64,000 nucleotides of DNA, from positions 1-64,000 of the forward strand of contig CAWKAN010000013.1 of the NCBI GenBank assembly GCA_963847615.1. The letters run 5' to 3'. Both the position numbers and the translations under genes were made by a program. This DNA is from Palsa-883 sp963847615. GTDB taxonomy: Bacteria; Pseudomonadota; Alphaproteobacteria; Acetobacterales; Acetobacteraceae. Of the stretch, positions 34,670 to 44,677 are shown piece by piece. Below the pieces are notes generated by a model. It saw only the letters and a list, made by a program, of their open reading frames with translations, had not been told where the DNA came from and searched no databases. The first letter of the stretch is position 1; every line of letters begins with the position of its first letter.

Positions 34670-35707
34670 ATGGCAGGGCAGTCTAGCGGATCGGCGCGGC
34701 GCCCGTCGCTGGCGGCGCATGCCGACTGGAGCATCGACGCCCGCAAGCGCTGGATCGCCCGGGCGCGGCGAACGCGGAGCGGGTGGCGGCTTATGGCGCC
34801 GGAGCCGGTGGGGCAGGTTGGCGATCTGCTGGCGCGCCTGCTGGCGGCGGCCGAGGGCGGCGGCGTGGCGCTGGGCGTCGACCTGCCGATCGGCGTGCCG
34901 CGCGCCTATGCGGCGCAGCGCCGGGAAGCGGGGTTTCTGCCGTTCCTGCGCCAGACCGCGCAGTGGCCGGACTTCTTCCAGGTCTGCGCGACGGTGCCGG
35001 AGATCGGGCTGGACCGGCCGTTCTACCCGGCGCGCGGCGTGCGCGGGATGACGCGCGCGGCGCATGCCGCGGCGTTGGGTATGGGCGGCCCGCTGGGCGG
35101 TTCCCTGGGCGGTTCCCTGGGCAGTTCCCTGGGCCTGTCGCGGGCCTGCGACCGCGCCACCGCGGAGCGCCCGGCCGGCGCGCCGCTGTTCTGGACCCTC
35201 GGCGCCAACCAGTCCGGCAAGGCGGCGATCGCGGCCTGGCGCGACCTGCTGCTGCCGGCGCTGCTGGCCGAGGCGCCGATCCGGCTGTGGCCGTTCGAGG
35301 GGGCGTTCCGCGCCCTGCTGGCGCCCGGCACCATCGCGATCGCGGAGACCTACCCGGCCGAGGCGCTGCGCCATCTCGGCATCCGCCTGAAGGGCAGCAA
35401 GCGCCGCCAGGCGGACCGCGCCGCGGTGGCCAACGCGCTGCTGGGCGCGATGGCGGCGCTGCGCGGCCGCCCCGACCCGGCGCTGGCGGCGGCGGCGCGC
35501 GACGGGTTTGGCGCCGACGCGGCCGGCGAGGACCGGTTCGACTGCATCCTCGGCCTGCTGTGCGTGCTGAACGTGCTGGCCGGCAACCGGCCGGACACCG
35601 CGCCGGCCGACCCCTGGATCCAGCGCTGGGAGGGCTGGGTGCTGGGGCAGACCGCGCCGCCGCTGCGCTTGCCGGATGCCGATCCGATGCCCACCATCAG
35701 CGCATGA
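34670..35707 (+). CDS. DUF429 family protein
   Basis: A 345-residue protein. AHADWSIDARKRWIARARR is the DUF429 start, and GVALGVDLPIGVPRAYA and LWPFEGAFRALLAPGTIAIA are core blocks. The family has an RNase H-like fold and is a predicted nuclease; no activity is proved. A tandem of short repeats (ggcggttccctg at 35095-35140) encodes GGSLGGSLGSSLG, an insert that is likely strain-variable. Followed after 13 bp by the PRTase-HAD gene, so co-transcribed. Confidence 0.85.
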   Translation: MAGQSSGSARRPSLAAHADWSIDARKRWIARARRTRSGWRLMAPEPVGQVGDLLARLLAAAEGGGVALGVDLPIGVPRAYAAQRREAGFLPFLRQTAQWPDFFQVCATVPEIGLDRPFYPARGVRGMTRAAHAAALGMGGPLGGSLGGSLGSSLGLSRACDRATAERPAGAPLFWTLGANQSGKAAIAAWRDLLLPALLAEAPIRLWPFEGAFRALLAPGTIAIAETYPAEALRHLGIRLKGSKRRQADRAAVANALLGAMAALRGRPDPALAAAARDGFGADAAGEDRFDCILGLLCVLNVLAGNRPDTAPADPWIQRWEGWVLGQTAPPLRLPDADPMPTISA

Positions 35708-35720
35708 CGAGATCCGCGCG

Positions 35721-36713
35721 ATGATCCCGGCAAGGCAACCGGTCTGGAAGGGCCTGCAGACCGACCGCATGCCGGTGTTCCTCGGCTACGACCAGACCGA
35801 GCGCATGATCGCCGCCCTGCTCGACCGCGCCGGCGCCTGGCAGCCCGAGGCGGTGGTGGGCATCGCCCGCGGCGGGCTGGTGCCGGCCTCGATGGCCGCC
35901 GGGCTGCTCGCTGCGCGCCTGGCGATGATCGGCTTCGAGCGGGCCACCGGCACGGTGGGCTGGATCGGCGCGCCGCCCGAGGCCGGGCGCATCCTGCTGG
36001 TCGATGACGGCTGTTCCACCGGCGGCACGATGCGCGCGGTGCGCGACGCGCTGCTCGCCGAGGGGCGCGACTGCCTGACGCTGGCGGTGGTGCACGATCC
36101 CGAGGTCGCCGGCTACGTGCCGGACCTGTCGCACCCGATGCGCGCGCTGTGGCGCTTCCCGTGGGAGCGCGGCGAGGCCACGCCGACCGGCCGCGCGCTG
36201 CGCGCCCGCGGCGCCGGGCCGGACCGCGCCACCGAGGCGCCGTTCCACGCGCTCGACCTGGACGGCGTGTTCCTGCCCGACATGCCGAATGCGCTGTACG
36301 ACACCGACCTGGCCGCCGCGGTCGCGCAGCGCCACGACACCGCGCCGCACGACATCCTGCCGCATTTCGACCCCGCTCGCGCCGTGGTGATCACCGGACG
36401 GCCGGAGATGGACCGCGCCCTGACCGAGGAGTGGCTGGCCCGCCACGGCCACGCTGCGCTGCGCGTGCACTGCCGCCCCGACCACATGCCGCACGAGACC
36501 AGGCTGATCGCGCACTACAAGGCCGAGGCCGCGACCCGCCTCGGTTGCACGCATTTCGTCGAGAGCGATCCGGCGCAGACGATTCTGATCGCGGCCCACG
36601 CGCCGCACCTGGTGGTGAGCTGGTGGTCGGCCGCCGAGGCGCGCGCGTTCCTGGTGGGTGCAGCAGCATCGCCCGGCATTGCCGCCATGATCGACCCGTC
36701 CAACCAAAGCTGA
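35721..36713 (+). CDS. Phosphoribosyltransferase-HAD fusion
   Basis: A 330-residue protein from the ATG at 35721. The N-terminal half is a type I phosphoribosyltransferase: VVGIARGGLVPASMAAGLL and the PRPP loop RILLVDDGCSTGGTM. From about residue 165 a HAD-like domain follows: ALDLDGVFLPDMP with the DxD nucleophile motif, AVVITGRPEMD, then FVESDPAQTILIAAHAPHLV. Fusions of this type occur in linked tellurite-resistance and nucleotide-like biosynthetic modules; neighbours here are DUF429 and an MBL protein. Substrate unknown. Confidence 0.87.
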   Translation: MIPARQPVWKGLQTDRMPVFLGYDQTERMIAALLDRAGAWQPEAVVGIARGGLVPASMAAGLLAARLAMIGFERATGTVGWIGAPPEAGRILLVDDGCSTGGTMRAVRDALLAEGRDCLTLAVVHDPEVAGYVPDLSHPMRALWRFPWERGEATPTGRALRARGAGPDRATEAPFHALDLDGVFLPDMPNALYDTDLAAAVAQRHDTAPHDILPHFDPARAVVITGRPEMDRALTEEWLARHGHAALRVHCRPDHMPHETRLIAHYKAEAATRLGCTHFVESDPAQTILIAAHAPHLVVSWWSAAEARAFLVGAAASPGIAAMIDPSNQS

Positions 36714-36724
36714 GGAAATCTGCC

Positions 36725-37528
36725 ATGTCCGCGACCCCGCCGGTCTACGAGCTGTTCGCCATCCGCTATGCCATGCGCGAGGCGCGCCGGTCGGATCATT
36801 TCATCGGCGGCGATCCGCATGACGGGCCGATGCCGATGGATTATTTCCTGTGGGTCGCCAAGGGCGACGGCCGCGCCGTGGTGATTGACGCCGGCTTCAC
36901 CGCCGAGGTCGCGGCGCAACGCAAGCGCACCTTCCTGCGCTGCCCGATCGACGCGCTGGCGCTGATCGGCGTCGATGCGGCGGACGTGAAGGACGTGATC
37001 CTGACGCATCTGCACTACGACCATGTCGGCAATTTTCACCGTTTCCCCATCGCGCAGTTCCATCTGCAGGAGCCGGAGATTCATTACGCTGTCGGCCGCT
37101 ACATGCGCTACCAGAAACTGGCGCATTCGTTCGAGGTGGACGACGTCGTCGGCATTGTGCGGCTGAACTACGCGCGCCGCGTGCATCTGTACAACGGCCC
37201 GGTCAACCTGCTGCCGGGCATCACGCTGCACCCGGCGCACGGGCACTCGGCGGGTTTGCAGTTCGTGCGCGTGCACACGCAGCGCGGCTGGGTGGTGGTC
37301 GCCTCCGACGTCACGCATTTCTACGAGAACATGGAGACCGAGCGGCCGTTCACCACGGCGTTTCACATCGGCGAGATGCTGGAAGGCTTCGACAAGCTGC
37401 GCGCCGCCGCGCCGACGCCGCAGCACATCGTTCCGGGACACGATCCGGAGGTGATGCGCCGCTATCCGGCGCCGCGGCCGGAGCTGGAGGGGATCGTGGT
37501 GCGGCTGGACGTGGCGCCGAAGCAATGA
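36725..37528 (+). CDS. MBL-fold hydrolase, N-acyl homoserine lactonase-like
   Basis: A 267-residue protein preceded by ctgaggaaatc. The metallo-beta-lactamase motif HLHYDHVGN (HxHxDH) is intact at about residue 98. The later histidines in ITLHPAHGHSAGLQFV and the Asp in VVVASDVTHFYENME are present, as is the final HIVPGHDPEVMRRYP. AHL lactonases (AiiA-like) share this arrangement. It is the last gene of the DUF429/PRTase-HAD/MBL unit (spacings 13 and 11 bp). No luxR/luxI gene is nearby. Confidence 0.87.
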   Translation: MSATPPVYELFAIRYAMREARRSDHFIGGDPHDGPMPMDYFLWVAKGDGRAVVIDAGFTAEVAAQRKRTFLRCPIDALALIGVDAADVKDVILTHLHYDHVGNFHRFPIAQFHLQEPEIHYAVGRYMRYQKLAHSFEVDDVVGIVRLNYARRVHLYNGPVNLLPGITLHPAHGHSAGLQFVRVHTQRGWVVVASDVTHFYENMETERPFTTAFHIGEMLEGFDKLRAAAPTPQHIVPGHDPEVMRRYPAPRPELEGIVVRLDVAPKQ

Positions 37529-37594
37529 GGCGCTGACGCCGGCGGGGTCGGGGTGCTCTCGGGAGAGGACCTGGAGGTTCGATCTTCGGCAAGC

Positions 37595-37693
37595 AAGGTT
37601 CACCACGGAGGCACAGAGACACCGAGAAGAAACGAACGCGTATCGACCGCCTTCTCGGTGTCTCCGTGCCTCCGTGCCTCCGTGGTGAACCTT
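37595..37693. repeat. cacggagg-type palindrome
   Basis: The ends aaggttcaccacggaggcac and its complement enclose a ~30-bp centre (agaaacgaacgcgtatcgacc). Internal cctccgtg repeats occur three times on the right arm. It follows the MBL gene and shares its motif with 1521-1565, 2047-2104, 10868-10925 and 26015-26050. The interval 37529-37826 has no gene. Confidence 0.75.
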
Positions 37694-37826
37694 AGCTTGA
37701 TTGCGGACGATCCAAGGTCCCGGACGGTTGGTGTGGAAACCGCCCGGGCTGAACCATCGATCGGCGATCAGGGACCGCGAGGTGTGCGTCTTATCGGGTG
37801 TTCCCAGGGGCGCCGTCGCCTCGGCG

Positions 37827-38366
37827 TCAATCGATATTCGGCCATCCGGTGCGGATCGGATCGCTGCCGTCCCAGCCTACCGCCGCCTGGCGCACCGCAT
37901 CGAAGATCGCCTTGCGCTTGGGCGTGGCGTGCGACATCTCGATGATGGTGCCGGGATGGCCCTCCTCGCGGAAATACACGAAGCGGCCGCGCGGCGCGTC
38001 GCCCTCCTGCGCCGGGTGGTAGCCGTTGGCGACGGCACGGTCGTACAGCTCGTCGTAGTTCTCCGGCCAGCTCGACCAGTGCTGCAGCCCGCCCTTCGGG
38101 TTGGCCGCGAGAAATTCATGATACAGGCTGGGTGTCCGGCAATGCTGCTGGATCAGTTCGATCTGCACGTCGCCGGAATTGGCCAACCCGATCGAGAGAT
38201 GCGGCAACGGGTGCTCGATCCGGTTGAACCAGTATTTCGTCATCGGCAGACGCTCGGCGTAGAACCACGGCCCGATGCCGCACACCTTCACCCAATGCTG
38301 CATCGCGGCCTGGATGTCGGGCACGACGTAGCCCATCTGACGCAGCGGTCCGAACAGACGGCTCAT
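37827..38366 (-). CDS. VOC-family (glyoxalase/dioxygenase) protein
   Basis: A 179-residue protein. The first VOC module is around QMGYVVPDIQAAMQHWVKVC and the second ends FREEGHPGTIIEMSHATPKR, whose Glu is a metal ligand position. SIGLANSGDVQIELIQQH supplies the other expected strand. Members include glyoxalase I and methylmalonyl-CoA epimerase-like proteins; the exact reaction is unknown. It is divergent from the monooxygenase gene, ~100 bp away. Confidence 0.82.
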   Translation of the reverse strand: MSRLFGPLRQMGYVVPDIQAAMQHWVKVCGIGPWFYAERLPMTKYWFNRIEHPLPHLSIGLANSGDVQIELIQQHCRTPSLYHEFLAANPKGGLQHWSSWPENYDELYDRAVANGYHPAQEGDAPRGRFVYFREEGHPGTIIEMSHATPKRKAIFDAVRQAAVGWDGSDPIRTGWPNID

Positions 38367-38465
38367 GTGCTTTCCTCCTGGTGCTGGCGGCGCCCATGCG
38401 CTTGCGGCAATGGCCGTCCGCCGTGATACTGACCGGTAGCTTTAGCCCAGCCAAGCAGGATCAGG

Positions 38466-40495
38466 ATGGACGCGCAACCCAATCACATCGGCAGCGACGC
38501 AGCGCCGTTGCGTGCCGCGATGGAGGAAGCCGACATCGTGCCGCTGCTGCTGGTGCTGGCGCACCTCAGCGGCGACGAGGCCATCCTCGACGAGGCGGCG
38601 CCCTACATCCATGGCGCCTGGAACTTCATGCACACGCTGCCCGCGGCGCTGCAGGCCAGGATCCGCGACCGCCTGGCCGCGGTGCTGGCGGACCACGACG
38701 CCAGCGGGCGCAAGCTGCCGGCCACGCCGCCGCCGCACCTGTTGCGCAAGATGCTGGACGTCGGCGTCGGCCAGCAGGTGCCGCAGGAATACGTCCCGCT
38801 GCTGCTCGAGGAAATGCGCCTGGGCGAGGGCGATCCGCGCAGCGTGGCCTGGCGCGCCCGGCCGCCGGCCGCGGTGCTGGCGGGGTTCCGCGCGGTGATC
38901 ATCGGCGCCGGGCTGTCCGGCCTGTGCATGGCGATCAAGCTACGCGAGGCGGGCATTCCGTTCACCATCATCGAGAAGAACCCGACCGTCGGCGGCACCT
39001 GGTACGAGAACACCTATCCGGGCTGCGGGGTTGACACGCCGAACCATTTCTTCTCCTATTCCTTCGCCCTTCCTTCGCCCCCAACCACGACTGGCCGGAG
39101 CACTTCTCCAAGCGCAACGAGCTCTGGGGTTATCTGGAGCGCTGCGCCGACCACTACGACATCCGCCGCGACATCAGCTTCAACGCCGAGGTCACCGCGG
39201 CAAGCTGGGACGCGGCACGGGCGCGCTGGGACCTCACGGTTCGCCACGCATCCGGTGCGACCGAGAGCGTCGCGGCGAATGTCCTGGTCACCGCGGTCGG
39301 CCAGCTCAACCGCCCCGCCATCCCGGACATTCCGGGACTGGACGGGTTCGCCGGGCCGGTGTTGCACACCGGGCAATGGGATCACGGCGCCACCGTCGCC
39401 GGCAAGCGCGTGGCGATGATCGGCACCGGGGCCAGCGGCATGCAGACCGGCCCCTCGATCGCGCCCGAGGTGGAACGACTGACCATCTTCCAGCGCACGC
39501 CGCACTGGGCGGTGCACAACCCGAACTACCATGCCGCCGTCAGCGCGGGAAAAATCCGAGCGCTGAAACACATCCCATTCTACGCCAAGTGGAATTGTTT
39601 CCTGCTGTTCTGGGCGTCGTCGGACGGGCTGCACGCCGCGTTGCAGATCGATCCCGACTGGCCCACGCCGGACCGCTCGCTGAACGCCACCAACCAGCAG
39701 TTCCGCGAGCCGCTGACCGCGCACATCGCCGCCGAACTGGGGGAGCGCACCGACCTGCTGGCCAAGGTGGTGCCGCCCTATCCGCCCTACGGCAAACGGA
39801 TGCTGCGCGACAACCACTGGTACCGCATGCTGACGCGCCCGAACGTGGACCTCGTGACCGAGCCCATCGACCACGTCGATCGCGACGCGATCGTCACCCG
39901 CGACGGCACGCGCCATCCCGCCGAGCTGATCGTGCTGGCGACCGGCTTCCAGGCCGGACGCATGCTGTGGCCGATGGAGATCCGCGGCCGCGACGGCGAT
40001 TCGTTGCGCGACCGCTGGGGCGAGGACGATCCGCGCGCCTATCTGGGCATCACCGCGCCGGGCTTTCCCAACCTGTTCATGCTGTATGGCCCGAACACCA
40101 ATCTCGGCCATGGCGGCAGCATCATCTTCCACACCGAATGCCAGGTCCACTACATCATGCAGGCGCTGCGCGAGATGCTGGAGACCGGCATCGCCTCGCT
40201 GGAATGCCGCCAGGCGCCGCATGACGCCTACAACGCCAAGGTGGACGCGGCGCACCGCGCCATGGTGTGGTCGCATGGCGGCGTCGGCAACTGGTACAAG
40301 AACGCGCGCGGCCGGGTGATCGCCAACTCGCCCTGGCGGCTGGTGGATTACTGGGCCTTGACGCGCGCGTTCGACAGGGCCGATTTCGTGCCGGGGCTTC
40401 GCCCCGGACCCCACCAAGGGGCGCTGCCCCCATGGTACCATTGGGGAACCCCGCCAAGGGCAGAGCCCTTGGAACCCTTCACCGGGAGCGGGTGA
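38466..40495 (+). pseudogene. Baeyer-Villiger-type flavin monooxygenase, frameshifted and 3'-altered
   Basis: The first frame runs to about residue 205 and has the N-terminal extension found in some BVMOs, the FAD loop IIGAGLSGLCMAIKLREAG and VGGTWYENTYPGCGVDTPNH. An exact 11-bp tandem duplication (ttccttcgccc at 39059-39069 and 39070-39080) then shifts the frame. The rest lies in frame with 39359-40495: the BVMO fingerprint FAGPVLHTGQWDH, a second Rossmann loop (MIGTGASGMQ) and FQRTPHWAVHNPNY. The last ~35 codons run into the fold-back element at 40391 and encode unrelated sequence. Confidence 0.9.
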
Positions 40496-40682
40496 TGGGG
40501 AGGGGGCGTGCGGGTGCGGCGCCAGGGTCGCCCGTTGCGACGGGCGACCCTGGCGCCGCACCCGCACGCCCCCTCCCCATCACCCGCTCCCAGTCATGGA
40601 GTCCAGAGGCTCCGCCTCTGGTGGGGGGTCCAGGGGGGCAAAGCCCCCTGGCGGGGTTCGGGGCGGAGCCCCGACCTTGCTT
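40391..40682. repeat. Long fold-back element, third copy
   Basis: The ends ccggggcttcgccccgg and the complementary ggggcggagccccga bound blocks shared with the 11301 and 32542 elements (ggagtccagaggctccgcct, caaagccccctggcggggtt). The apex is a perfect stem around gtcgcccgttgcgacgggcgac. It has replaced the normal C-terminus of the BVMO gene. The following 150 bp include a T-loop-like gggttcgaacc and a small hairpin (agacacataa/ttatgtct) but no tRNA or gene. Confidence 0.82.
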
Positions 40683-40838
40683 GGTTCGTCCGACTGCCCG
40701 GGTTCGAACCGTTAGACACATAATCTTTCCGGCGTTATGTCTTCAGCGTGGAATGGCGTGCAGGGCAATGAGGATACAGTTCCAGGCAGGTGCGGCACGC
40801 AAGCGGTCCGGCGGCACGAGCGCATCGTGGCGCCGGCG

Positions 40839-41693
40839 ATGAATGCGATGGGGCAGGTCGTTCCGCGCCAAGGATGGGTGGCGCGGCGGCGGCAGACCTA
40901 TGACGCGATCACGCGGTTCCTGCTCGGTCCGATCTACGCCGTGTATGAGCGTCGCCTGTTCGCCCAGGTGAAGCAGGGACGCTCGCCCCGGCATGTCGGC
41001 ATCATCCTCGATGGCAACCGGCGCTTCGGCCAGCGCGCCGGGCTGCACGACCCGCGGCAGCTCTACCGCCCGGGCGCGCAGAAGCTCGACGACGTGCTGA
41101 GCTGGTGCATGGACCTGGCGATCCCGGCGGTCACGCTCTGGGTCTGCTCCACCGACAACCTGCAGCGATCGGCCGAAGAGGTGGCCGGCATCCTCGGCGC
41201 GCTGGAAACCAAGCTCCGCATGCTGGTCGAGGATCCGTGGATCCACCAACACCGCGTTCGGGTGCAGGCGATCGGCTGCCTCGACCGGCTGCCGGCGGCG
41301 ACGCTCGCGGCGATCCGCGCGGCGCAGGACGTCACCGCCGGATACGACGCCATGCTGCTGTCGATCGCCGTCGCCTATGGCGGGCACGAGGAGATCGCCA
41401 GCGCGGTGCGCGAGCTGCTGGGCGAAGCGGCGCGCGAGGGCGCCTCGACCGACGAGCTGGTCGCGCGCGTGACGCCTGAGGCGATCGGGCGGCATCTCTA
41501 TCTCGCTGGCGCGCCCGAACCGGACCTGATCATCCGCACCAGCGGCGAGGTGCGCCTGTCAGGCTTCCTGCTGTGGCAAAGCGCCTACAGCGAATACTAC
41601 TTCACCGACGTGTTGTGGCCGTCGTTCCGGCGGATCGACTTCCTGCGCGCGGTGCGCGCCTTCCAGCAGCGCCGGCGGCGGTTCGGCCGCTGA
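40839..41693 (+). CDS. Cis-prenyltransferase, UppS-like
   Basis: A 284-residue protein from the ATG at 40839; longer starts up to 40737 are possible and this one is only a best guess. HVGIILDGNRRFGQRAGL has the catalytic Asp of cis-prenyltransferases, AVAYGGHEEI and PDLIIRTSGEVRLSGFLLWQ are family blocks. The usual STENW-type motif reads CSTDN and the length exceeds UppS (about 240), so product length may differ. Likely makes a polyprenyl diphosphate carrier. It stands alone, upstream-flanked by the fold-back element. Confidence 0.82.
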   Translation: MNAMGQVVPRQGWVARRRQTYDAITRFLLGPIYAVYERRLFAQVKQGRSPRHVGIILDGNRRFGQRAGLHDPRQLYRPGAQKLDDVLSWCMDLAIPAVTLWVCSTDNLQRSAEEVAGILGALETKLRMLVEDPWIHQHRVRVQAIGCLDRLPAATLAAIRAAQDVTAGYDAMLLSIAVAYGGHEEIASAVRELLGEAAREGASTDELVARVTPEAIGRHLYLAGAPEPDLIIRTSGEVRLSGFLLWQSAYSEYYFTDVLWPSFRRIDFLRAVRAFQQRRRRFGR

Positions 41694-41769
41694 GTGTCCG
41701 TCCGGAGACTTTGCGAGTCATATAAATTGGTTGCCGGCCGCCCGAAAAACCGCTTGATCCGCCGTTGCG

Positions 41770-42757
41770 CTACGGCGTGCCGGGACGGCTCGGCACGCCT
41801 GGCCGCGGCTTCGCAACGACCACGGCGGCGGAACTGCGCCGCAACCCCTTTTCGCCCAGAAACAACAAAATTGGTGCCGCAATGAAAATCGACGACGAGG
41901 TGCCGACGACGATGCCGAACAGCATCACCCAGGCAAACCCCGAGATCGACTCGCCGCCGAACAAGGCCAACGGCAGACTGGCGATGAACACCGTCATCGA
42001 GGTCCCCAAGGTCCGGTTCAGCGTCTCATTGATCGACAGATCGATCAGTTCACGCAGCGGCATCGTCTTGTATTTGCGCAAGTTCTCCCGCACCCGATCG
42101 TACACCACCACCTTGTCGTTGGTGGAATAGCCCAGCACCGTCAGGATCGCCGCCACCATCACCAGGTCGAATTCGATCCGCGTCAGCGCCAGGAAGCCGA
42201 TCGCCTTGGTGATGTCCAATATCAGCGTGACCACCGCGCCGACCGCGAATTGCCATTCGAAGCGGAACCAGATGTAGACCAGGATCATCACCAGGCTGAT
42301 GCCCAGCGCCAGCAATCCGTTGCGGAACAGTTCAGCCGAGACCGAGGCCCCCACCGCGTCCGTGCGCAGCACCTTGGTCCCCGGCTCCGCGCGCTCCAGC
42401 GCCGTCCTGACCCGGGTCACCGCCGCCTGGGTCGCCGCCTCGCCCGGCTGGCTGCCGAGCCGGATCAGCACCTCGGAGGGGTCGCCAAACCGCTGCACCC
42501 CCTGCTCGCCGACATGCTCGGCCGCCAGCGCCGCGCGGATCACGCCGAAATCCGCCGGCGCCCGGCGTCCGCACCTCCATCACCACGCCGCCGGCGAAGT
42601 CGATTCCCAGGTTCAGCCCCGGGTAGAAGAACAGCACCACCGAGGTCGACGACAGCACCGCCGAGACGATCAGCCCCATGAACCGCCCGCGCATGAACTG
42701 GATGCGCGTGCCATCGGGCACCAGGCGGAACCTCGGCTTCATCCACATCGCGCCCAC
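41770..42757 (-). pseudogene. secF: SecF translocase subunit, apparent single-base frameshift
   Basis: The N-terminal part (MKPRFRLVPDGTRIQFMRGR, first helix, NLGIDFAGGVVMEVRT) and the rest (ADFGVIRAALAAEHVGEQG to the end) lie in two frames that change near 42552-42570 in ggcgccggcg. All later features are intact: six-helix SecF pattern, AAILTVLGYSTNDKVVVYDR and SINETLNRTLGTSMTV. The gene follows secD by 15 bp. As SecF is important for viability, the shift may be a sequencing error; without it the gene is a normal ~320-residue SecF. Confidence 0.85.
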
Positions 42758-42772
42758 CTATGATCACCCATG

Positions 42773-44353
42773 CTAGACTGGCAACAGCCGCGGCCGGTGC
42801 GCCGCATACCACCGGGACACCAGCAGCCGGGTCAACATCCACGCGGTGAACAGGCTGGTCGCGATACCCACCGTGATCGTCACCGCGAAGCCGCGCACCG
42901 GACCGCTGCCGAACACGAACAGCATCACGTGCGCCAGGAACGCCGTGGCGTTGGAATCGAAGATCGTGCTGTAGGCGCGGGTGAACCCGGCCTCCAGCGC
43001 CGCCAAAGGCGGCCGCCCGTTGTGCGATTCCTCGCGGATCCGCTCGTTGATCAGGATGTTGGCGTCCACCGCCATGCCCAGCGTCAGCAGGATCCCCGCC
43101 ATGCCGGGCAGCGTCAGCGTCGCCTGCAGCAGCGACATGATCGCCAGCATCAGCACCAGGTTCACCACCAGCGCGAGGTTCGCGAACCAGCCGAACAGCC
43201 CGTAGAAAACCCCCATGAAGCCGATCACCAGCACGAAGCCGACGCCCAGCGACATCGCCCCGGCGCGGATGCTGTCCGCCCCCAGCTCCGGCCCGACGCT
43301 GCGCTGCTCCACCACCGTCAGCGGCGCCGGCAGCGCGCCGGCCCGCAGCAGCACGGCCAGGTCGTTCGCCGAGGTCGCGGTGAAGTTGCCGCTGATCTGC
43401 CCCCGCCCGCCGGTGATCGGCTCGCGGATCACCGGGGCACTGATCACCTTGTTGTCCAGCACGATGGCGAAGCGGCGGTTGACGTTGGCCCGCGTGATGT
43501 CGGCGAACCGCCGCGCGCCGATCGAGTTGAAGGTGAAGTTCACCACCCACTGCCCGGTTTCCGGACTGGTCCCGGCGCGGGCGTCGGTCAGGTCGCCGCC
43601 ATCGACGTCCACCCGCTTGCGCACGGCGATCTTCTGCTTCGGGTCCTCCTGCATCGGCAGGAACTCGTCGCCCGGCGGCGGCACCGCCCCCGGCGCGTTG
43701 GCGTTCGCCGCCTCGTCGACCAGGCGGAACGTCATGTGCGCCGTCTGGCCGAGCAGCGTCTTGATCCGCTCCGGATCGCCGATCCCGGGCAACTGCACCA
43801 CGATCCGGTCGCTGCCCTGCTGGGTGATCTGCGGATCGACCACCCCGGTCTCGTCGATCCGCCGGCGCACGATCTCGATCGACTGCTGCACCGCGCCCTG
43901 CGCCCGCGCCTTCAACGCCACCGGCGACAGGGTCAGCAGGATCTGCCCGTCCGGCGTGGAGTTGATCGTCAGGTCCGGCACGCCGGTCGGCCCCTCGGCG
44001 CTGATCAGCGGCTTCAGCGCCGCCACCGCCGCCTCGATCTTGCCCGGATCGCGCAGCTTCAGCAGCACGCGATTCTGGTCGGGCTCCGCCTGCAGCGTCT
44101 GGTAGAAGATCGCGCCCGGGCGCAGCGCCTGGCGCACGCCATCCACCAGCCCGTCCAGCCGCTCCTTGATCACCGCCTTCATGTCGACCTCGAGCAGCAG
44201 GTAGCTGCCGCCGCGCAGGTCGAGGCCGAGATGCACCGTCCGCCACGGCAGCCACGCCGCCGGGGCCGCGAACAGGTTGGGCAGGCACAGGACCGCGCCG
44301 AGCAGGCAGGCCCCGAGAATGAGCCAAGTCTTCAGGCGGCTGAAATACATCAT
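42773..44353 (-). CDS. secD: Protein translocase subunit SecD
   Basis: A 526-residue protein. It has one N-terminal helix, the P1 periplasmic domain beginning LGLDLRGGSYLLLEVDMKAV, and the conserved SecD blocks VVDPQITQQGSDRIVVQLPG, RRFAIVLDNKVISAPVIREP, then a five-helix C-terminal half with LTLGMAVDANILINERIREE. The ATG pair at 44353/44350 is followed by YFSRLKTW. It uses the proton gradient to pull exported proteins. yajC is not adjacent; the 324 bp upstream (44354-44677) hold GC-rich sequence and no gene I can support. Confidence 0.95.
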   Translation of the reverse strand: MMYFSRLKTWLILGACLLGAVLCLPNLFAAPAAWLPWRTVHLGLDLRGGSYLLLEVDMKAVIKERLDGLVDGVRQALRPGAIFYQTLQAEPDQNRVLLKLRDPGKIEAAVAALKPLISAEGPTGVPDLTINSTPDGQILLTLSPVALKARAQGAVQQSIEIVRRRIDETGVVDPQITQQGSDRIVVQLPGIGDPERIKTLLGQTAHMTFRLVDEAANANAPGAVPPPGDEFLPMQEDPKQKIAVRKRVDVDGGDLTDARAGTSPETGQWVVNFTFNSIGARRFADITRANVNRRFAIVLDNKVISAPVIREPITGGRGQISGNFTATSANDLAVLLRAGALPAPLTVVEQRSVGPELGADSIRAGAMSLGVGFVLVIGFMGVFYGLFGWFANLALVVNLVLMLAIMSLLQATLTLPGMAGILLTLGMAVDANILINERIREESHNGRPPLAALEAGFTRAYSTIFDSNATAFLAHVMLFVFGSGPVRGFAVTITVGIATSLFTAWMLTRLLVSRWYAAHRPRLLPV

Positions 44354-44677
44354 GGTTGGGCGGGCAATAGCGACGCCCCCGCCGCCACGCAACCCCGCAA
44401 GCCGAGGCGGGCTGTCGCCGATCCCCCGTGCCGGGCGCCTCCCGGCGATCCGCCCGCCCCGACCGAGCCGCCACGCAGCGCCGGCGGCACCATCCCACGA
44501 CGGACGATCTCTTTGCGCCACGGCGGCGCGCGTCGTCCCCCGCCCCATCGCCCCCCCGCCCCGTCGCGGCCCGGCCGCGGGCTGCGTTGCGCGGCCCCAG
44601 CCCGCCAGCGCGGCAGAGGTGACGCGGGGGGCGGCGCATAAACCATTTTCTAGGGGTTGCCGCCGCAGACTGCCGGC

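Noticed and set aside
40690..40735. Possible tRNA fragment (gggttcgaacc T-loop-like text)
   Set aside because: No acceptor, D- or anticodon arm can be built around it and no CCA follows.
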